Origin: an uncultured bacterium
GTDB taxonomy: Bacteria > Krumholzibacteriota > Krumholzibacteriia > LZORAL124-64-63
Length of the DNA stretch: 11,460 nucleotides
Assembly (NCBI GenBank): GCA_903847545.1
Contig: CAINDZ010000066.1
Coordinates: 1-11,460, forward strand
Direction: 5' to 3'
The translations under genes were made by a program, and so were the position numbers. Shown here in pieces: positions 8,041 to 11,460 of the stretch. Every line of letters begins with the position of its first letter. Positions within the stretch are counted from its first letter, which is position 1. The notes under the pieces are model-generated. The model searched no databases. It saw only the letters and a program-made list of their open reading frames with translations, and was not told the origin of the DNA.

Positions 8041-8148
8041 ACGTGTTCCGGCCGCCGCGGACCGGTTCGCCCGGGTCGGCACAGGGCTTCGCGGACGGCG
8101 CACGCGATCCAGGCGCGACCCACGGCCGCCACAACCACGAAAGCGTCT

Positions 8149-9555
8149 ATGCGCTTGATTTACAGGCACTTGCTGACAGCTACCGCGGGGCCCTTCGTCT
8201 TCGGCTGGGTCGTGATCACGTTCCTGCTGATGATAGATGTCCTGTTCAGGTACGTCGATCTGTTTGTCAGCAAGGGCGTCCCGTTCCTGCTGGCGACCCG
8301 GGTCCTGGGCCTGAGCCTGGGGCACACTTTTGCATTGTCCGTGCCAATGGCGGTCCTGGTCGGGGTCCTCATGGGCGTGGGGCAACTGGCGGCCGACCAT
8401 GAGATTACGGCCATGCGCGCCAGCGGCCTCAGCCTGTGGGCCATCGCCCGTCCCCTGTTCCTGGCCGCGGCCGTCATCACGGCCACCCAGGCCGCCTACA
8501 ACCACTACGTGTACCCCCATTCCAACCACCTGCTGGTCAACCTGCTGCAGGACATCAGCCGGCAGAAACCCATGCTGGAGATCCGCGAGAACCAGTTCAC
8601 CGACCTCAACGACAAGCTCACCATTTTCGTGCGGCACAAGAACGACCGGACAGGCGAGATCGGCGACGTGTCCATCTTCGAGAAGGCCCAGCCCGGGGAT
8701 CCTTCACCCCGCCTGACGATCGCCGCCCACGGGCGCATCGTTCCCGACCATGAGCGCGACCAGCTGCGGATCGAGCTGGCCGACGGCGAGATCCACGAGA
8801 TTCCCGACGCCAAGAAGCCCGGCACCTACCAGCTGACGCGCTTCCGGCAGCACAACCTGGTCGTGGACCACATGGAGCAGGACTTCCAGGAATCGGAGCG
8901 GACGGCCCGCGGTGACCGCGAGATGGACCTGACGGAGCTGAAGGCGGCGATGGCCCAGGAGCTCGGCCACCAGGACGAGGTGCGGGACCGCGTGCGCGAG
9001 CTGGCCGCGGGCGTCGTCGACGAGCAGTGGAAGGCGATCGACGTGGCCGGGCGCGACCAACTGGCGTCGGCCACCGACGGCGGCGACCGCCCCCGTCTGC
9101 AGTTGCTGGACAACCGGTTCCGGCTTTCGCGGCAGAAGGTGGAGCGGGCGCTCGAGCAGGACCGCTACCAGGTCCGGCTTTTCGAGACCTACCAGATGAA
9201 GGCCAACAAGTACGACGTCGAGTACCACAAGAAGTTCGCCATCCCCGTGGCCTGCGTCGTGTTCGTCCTGCTGGGCGTGCCCATGGCCGTCGCGGGCTCG
9301 CGCAGCGGCAAGGGCATCAGCGTGTCGCTCGCGCTGGCGGTGTACCTGGTGTACTACGCGTTCCTGATGGGCGGCGAGAAGCTGGCCGACCGCGGCCGCC
9401 TCGACCCGGTCGTGGCGATGTGGAGCGCCAACGTCGTGCTCACGGCCGTGGGCATCCCCCTCTTCGCCCGCACCGTGCGTGAGGGACGCCTGCCCGACCT
9501 GCCCCGCCCGTGGCGCCGCGGCGCCGCGGGGCGCGGCGCCGGGGGAGCCGCCTGA
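8149..9555 (+). CDS. lptF: LPS export ABC transporter permease LptF
   Basis: A 468-aa inner-membrane protein of the LptF/LptG (YjgP/YjgQ) family, which with LptB2 extracts lipopolysaccharide from the inner membrane and passes it to the periplasmic Lpt bridge. It has three N-terminal transmembrane helices (about 12-36, 47-80, 96-119), a periplasmic beta-jellyroll-like domain (about 120-255), and three C-terminal helices (about 363-384, 389-409, 419-441). 'GVGQLAADHEITAMRASGLS' after TM2 is the characteristic cytoplasmic coupling segment. The protein is about 100 residues longer than enterobacterial LptF because of a charged, probably coiled-coil insertion at about 258-358 just before TM4 ('VEYHKKFAIPVAC'). 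The ATG at 8149 is chosen because it lies a few residues before TM1; its SD is weak (GAAAG). The frame is open back to 7927, but the extra residues show no family features. It overlaps lptG by one base. Confidence 0.93.
   Translation: MRLIYRHLLTATAGPFVFGWVVITFLLMIDVLFRYVDLFVSKGVPFLLATRVLGLSLGHTFALSVPMAVLVGVLMGVGQLAADHEITAMRASGLSLWAIARPLFLAAAVITATQAAYNHYVYPHSNHLLVNLLQDISRQKPMLEIRENQFTDLNDKLTIFVRHKNDRTGEIGDVSIFEKAQPGDPSPRLTIAAHGRIVPDHERDQLRIELADGEIHEIPDAKKPGTYQLTRFRQHNLVVDHMEQDFQESERTARGDREMDLTELKAAMAQELGHQDEVRDRVRELAAGVVDEQWKAIDVAGRDQLASATDGGDRPRLQLLDNRFRLSRQKVERALEQDRYQVRLFETYQMKANKYDVEYHKKFAIPVACVVFVLLGVPMAVAGSRSGKGISVSLALAVYLVYYAFLMGGEKLADRGRLDPVVAMWSANVVLTAVGIPLFARTVREGRLPDLPRPWRRGAAGRGAGGAA
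9520..9540 (+). promoter_or_regulatory. GC-only hairpin immediately before the lptG Shine-Dalgarno
   Basis: GGCGCCGC and GCGGCGCC pair as an 8-bp stem around a 5-nt loop, ending at the base before the lptG SD. An overlapping 14-bp palindrome (9512-9525) offers a competing fold. It lies in codons for the Arg/Gly/Ala tail of LptF. Confidence 0.4.
9541..9547 (+). promoter_or_regulatory. Shine-Dalgarno of lptG
   Basis: GGGGGAG lies 7 nt before the ATG at 9555, which shares its A with the TGA of lptF. This selects 9555 over the in-frame ATG at 9510, which would add 15 Arg-rich residues. Confidence 0.7.
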
Positions 9556-10628
9556 TGGCCATCATCCACCGCCGCCTGCTGCTGACCTTCCTGCGCTACC
9601 TCCTGCTGGGGATCACCGGCGCGCTGGTCCTGTTCACGCTCGTGGACCTGCTCGAGCACATGGGCAGCCTCGTGGACAACGCCGCCACCACCAGCGAGGT
9701 GCTGCGCTACTACCTGTACAAGGGCGCCTGGATCATCGACACGGTCCTGCCCATCGCGATGCTGATGGCCACCCTGTTTTCCGTGGGCCAGATGGCCCGC
9801 TACCTCGAACTGACGGCGCTGTTCGCGGCCGGCTGGTCGCTGATGAAGGTGACGCGCCCCCTCGTGGTGGCCGCCGTGGCCGTGTCCCTGCTGTCGCTGG
9901 CGTGGCGCGAGTTCGTGCTCCCGAAGGCCAACGTGGCGCGGGACCGCGTCTGGGAAGTCGAGATCCACGGCCGGCCGGACCTGATCCGCCCGACGCAGAA
10001 CATCGCGCTCACAGGGCCCGACGGGCGGCTGTACTACGCGCGCCGCTACGAGCCGGCGCGGTCGCAGCTGACCGGCCTGAAGATCGTCACGCGCGACGGC
10101 GCACGCGTGGTCGAGCGCATCGACGCCGAGCGGGCCGAGTGGGACGGCGAGCACTGGACGCTGGTCGACGGCACCCGGCGCGTGTTCGAAGGCGAGATCG
10201 AGCGCCTGTCCACCTTTGCCCGGCTGACGGCCACGGACCTGACCATCAAGCCGAAGGCGTTCGAGCGGGACCGGGTGGCGCAGGAGGACATGAACATCCG
10301 GCAGCTTCGGGAATACGTGTCCCTGGTGCGCCAGACCGGGGGCAACCCCCGGGCGGCCGAGGTCGACCTGCAGTTCAACCTGGCCTTTCCCCTGGTCAAC
10401 CTGATCGTCGTCCTGATGGGCATCGTGCTGGCCTCCGGTCCCCGCAAGACCACCGTGGCGTCGGGCTTCGGCCTGACGATCGCCGTCAGTTTCGGGTACT
10501 ACCTGTTCATCAATTTCGGGCGTTCCCTGGGGCACTCCGGCGCCGTCCCCCCCGTCCCGGCCGCATGGGCGGGCAACCTCTTCTACGGGTTGGCCTTTGC
10601 CGGCCTTTTCGCCCGGGCACGGCGCTAG
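9555..10628 (+). CDS. lptG: LPS export ABC transporter permease LptG
   Basis: A 357-aa protein of the same family and about the usual length, the second half of the LptF-LptG heterodimer. It has six predicted transmembrane helices (about 10-34, 57-81, 98-122, 273-295, 303-325, 335-353) with a periplasmic jellyroll domain between helices 3 and 4 (about 125-270). 'VGQMARYLELTALFAAGWS' after TM2 is the coupling-helix region expected to contact the LptB ATPase, and 'LQFNLAFPLVNLIVVLMGI' opens TM4 as in the family. It starts on the last base of the lptF stop (TGATG), so the pair is translationally coupled, fitting their 1:1 stoichiometry. lptB, lptC and lptA are not in this window. F versus G is assigned from gene order and the lack of an insertion, and is less certain than family membership. 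Confidence 0.93.
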   Translation: MAIIHRRLLLTFLRYLLLGITGALVLFTLVDLLEHMGSLVDNAATTSEVLRYYLYKGAWIIDTVLPIAMLMATLFSVGQMARYLELTALFAAGWSLMKVTRPLVVAAVAVSLLSLAWREFVLPKANVARDRVWEVEIHGRPDLIRPTQNIALTGPDGRLYYARRYEPARSQLTGLKIVTRDGARVVERIDAERAEWDGEHWTLVDGTRRVFEGEIERLSTFARLTATDLTIKPKAFERDRVAQEDMNIRQLREYVSLVRQTGGNPRAAEVDLQFNLAFPLVNLIVVLMGIVLASGPRKTTVASGFGLTIAVSFGYYLFINFGRSLGHSGAVPPVPAAWAGNLFYGLAFAGLFARARR

Positions 10629-10658
10629 GCGTCGCCCGCGCTGATTTGGCTGGACTCC

Positions 10659-10687
10659 TTGCCCGGGCCGCCCTAGCTTGGTAGATT
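10659..10687 (+). promoter_or_regulatory. Possible sigma-70-like promoter for the PKD lipoprotein
   Basis: TTGCCC (10659-10664) and TAGATT (10682-10687) are separated by 17 bp; each matches four of six consensus bases. They lie about 90 nt upstream of the lipoprotein ATG in a relatively AT-rich patch of the intergenic gap. A 6-bp hairpin (TCCGGG/CCCGGA, 10707-10724) follows in the presumed leader. Chance occurrence is possible. Confidence 0.3.
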
Positions 10688-10776
10688 GAAACGTCAGGCA
10701 GGCCGGTCCGGGCCGCGTCCCGGAAGCGCTGGTCGGCACCGCCCCAGGCGACCCCACAGGGAGAGCAAGCTAGCTC

Positions 10777-11460
10777 ATGAAACGCGTTTCCATCCCCCTG
10801 GCGATCTGCCTCGCCGCCGTCACGCTGGCCCTGCTCGGCTCCGGCTGCAAGCAGGACAGCAAGCCGCGCATCACCCGCATGAACGTCAGCCCGGCCTGCG
10901 GCGTGGTCCCGGTCGAGGTTGCCGCCACCGCGTACGCGTCGGGCGGCGACGAGTCCGGCGACCCGCTCGGGGGCAACAACAACCTCGAGATGACCTGGGA
11001 CTTCGGCGACAGCGGGACCGGCTCCACCTCCGTGGCGTACCACACCTATGACACGCCGGGCACCTACAACGTCGTGGTCACCGCGGTCGATCCGGCCGGC
11101 GAGTCGGCCAGCGCGACGGTCCCGGTGGTCGTCCTGCCGGACAGCCTCGTGGTCGAAGCGTCGACCGACTTCCCGTCGGGCACCGTCACGACCGCCGACA
11201 TCGTCCACTTCGCGGCGGAAGTCGCGACCTGTGACGTCGACTTCCCCGCGGTGCCGGGTGACGCCGTCAAGCTGTCCTTCCGCTGGCAGATGAACGATGC
11301 CGGCCACCACGTCTTCACCGGCCCCACGCCGGCCTTCCGGTTCACCACCGCGGGCGAGTATGACGTGAACCTCACGGTGACCTACGCCGCGTGGGCCGTC
11401 ACGCGCCACCGGACGATCCACCTGACGGTGACTGCTCCAGTGACCGCGCCCGTGACCGGC
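10777..11460 (+). CDS. PKD-domain lipoprotein, C-terminus beyond window
   Basis: The first 228 residues are visible with no stop. Residues 1-24 are a lipoprotein-type signal ('LLGSGC', lipidated Cys24 predicted), so the protein should be anchored in a membrane, probably facing the periplasm or cell surface. Residues about 35-119 form a PKD immunoglobulin-like domain with the hallmark 'WDFGDSGTGS' (74-83) and the 'HTYDTPGTYNVVVTAVD' strand pair (89-105). A second, more divergent PKD-like unit spans about 122-219 ('FRWQMND', then 'FTTAGEYDVNLTVTY'). It then enters a Val-Thr-Ala-Pro repeat linker at 218-228. PKD domains mediate protein or carbohydrate contacts in surface proteins; a catalytic or anchoring domain may follow. 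Start ATG 10777 has AGGGAG about 13 nt upstream, a rather long spacing. It could also be a purely structural surface protein. Confidence 0.85.
   Translation, partial: MKRVSIPLAICLAAVTLALLGSGCKQDSKPRITRMNVSPACGVVPVEVAATAYASGGDESGDPLGGNNNLEMTWDFGDSGTGSTSVAYHTYDTPGTYNVVVTAVDPAGESASATVPVVVLPDSLVVEASTDFPSGTVTTADIVHFAAEVATCDVDFPAVPGDAVKLSFRWQMNDAGHHVFTGPTPAFRFTTAGEYDVNLTVTYAAWAVTRHRTIHLTVTAPVTAPVTG
11428..11460 (+). repeat. 12-bp coding repeat (Val-Thr-Ala-Pro) running off the window
   Basis: Two full units (11428-11439, 11440-11451) and a partial third, differing at synonymous positions. They encode VTAP-VTAP-VTG, probably an extended linker after the second PKD unit. Confidence 0.5.

Noticed and set aside
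7901..8134. N-terminal extension of SprA to an upstream ATG at 8134
   Set aside because: It would put about 78 Arg- and Pro-rich residues before the signal peptide and translate through both palindromes, while a proper SD sits before TTG 7900.
7927..8148. N-terminal extension of LptF from the ATG at 7927
   Set aside because: Family members begin a few residues before TM1; the extra 74 residues lack any conserved or hydrophobic feature.
9354..10757. A 467-codon minus-strand frame opposite lptG
   Set aside because: Antisense shadow of the lptF end and lptG; no membrane or domain pattern and no ribosome site of note.
10510..11421. A 303-codon minus-strand frame over the PKD lipoprotein
   Set aside because: Antisense shadow in GC-rich DNA; the plus-strand frame has a lipoprotein signal and PKD motifs.

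Overview
The window is strongly GC-rich, with G or C at most third codon positions. It carries six protein-coding genes, two of them cut by the window ends. The largest is a complete homologue of SprA, the giant outer-membrane channel of the type IX secretion system (T9SS). Together with divergent lptF/lptG genes and a Gly-Ser-Gly-Cys PKD lipoprotein, this points to a Gram-negative, two-membrane bacterium. SprA belongs to the FCB (Fibrobacterota-Chlorobiota-Bacteroidota) superphylum and its relatives. The base composition is unlike most Bacteroidota, so one of the GC-rich relatives (for example Eisenbacteria, Krumholzibacteriota or Gemmatimonadota) is an inference, not a proof.

Left two-thirds, minus strand (7900 down to 1). 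sprA (1298-7900, TTG start, 2200 aa) is followed directly by an M28-family glutaminyl-cyclase-like protein (352-1308). That gene's Shine-Dalgarno and TTG start lie inside the last codons of sprA, so the two are almost certainly co-translated. After a 95-nt gap comes a partial gene for a protein with an N-terminal MJ0042-type zinc ribbon (1-256).

Right third, plus strand. A 248-nt divergent intergenic region (7901-8148) contains two strong palindromes. It leads into lptF (8149-9555) and lptG (9555-10628), which overlap by one base and encode the inner-membrane permease pair that extracts lipopolysaccharide for export. After a 148-nt gap with a possible promoter, a secreted PKD-domain lipoprotein (10777 onward) runs off the window end.

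Taken together this is an envelope-biogenesis locus: T9SS translocon, a periplasmic N-terminal-glutamine-modifying enzyme, and the LPS export permease. The most interesting point is the coupling of sprA to a type II glutaminyl cyclase, combined with a predicted glutamine at the mature N-terminus of SprA itself. This resembles the Bacteroidota 'Q-rule', in which signal-peptidase-I products begin with Gln and are cyclised to pyroglutamate. I found no IS element, tRNA, rRNA, CRISPR array or other mobile DNA.
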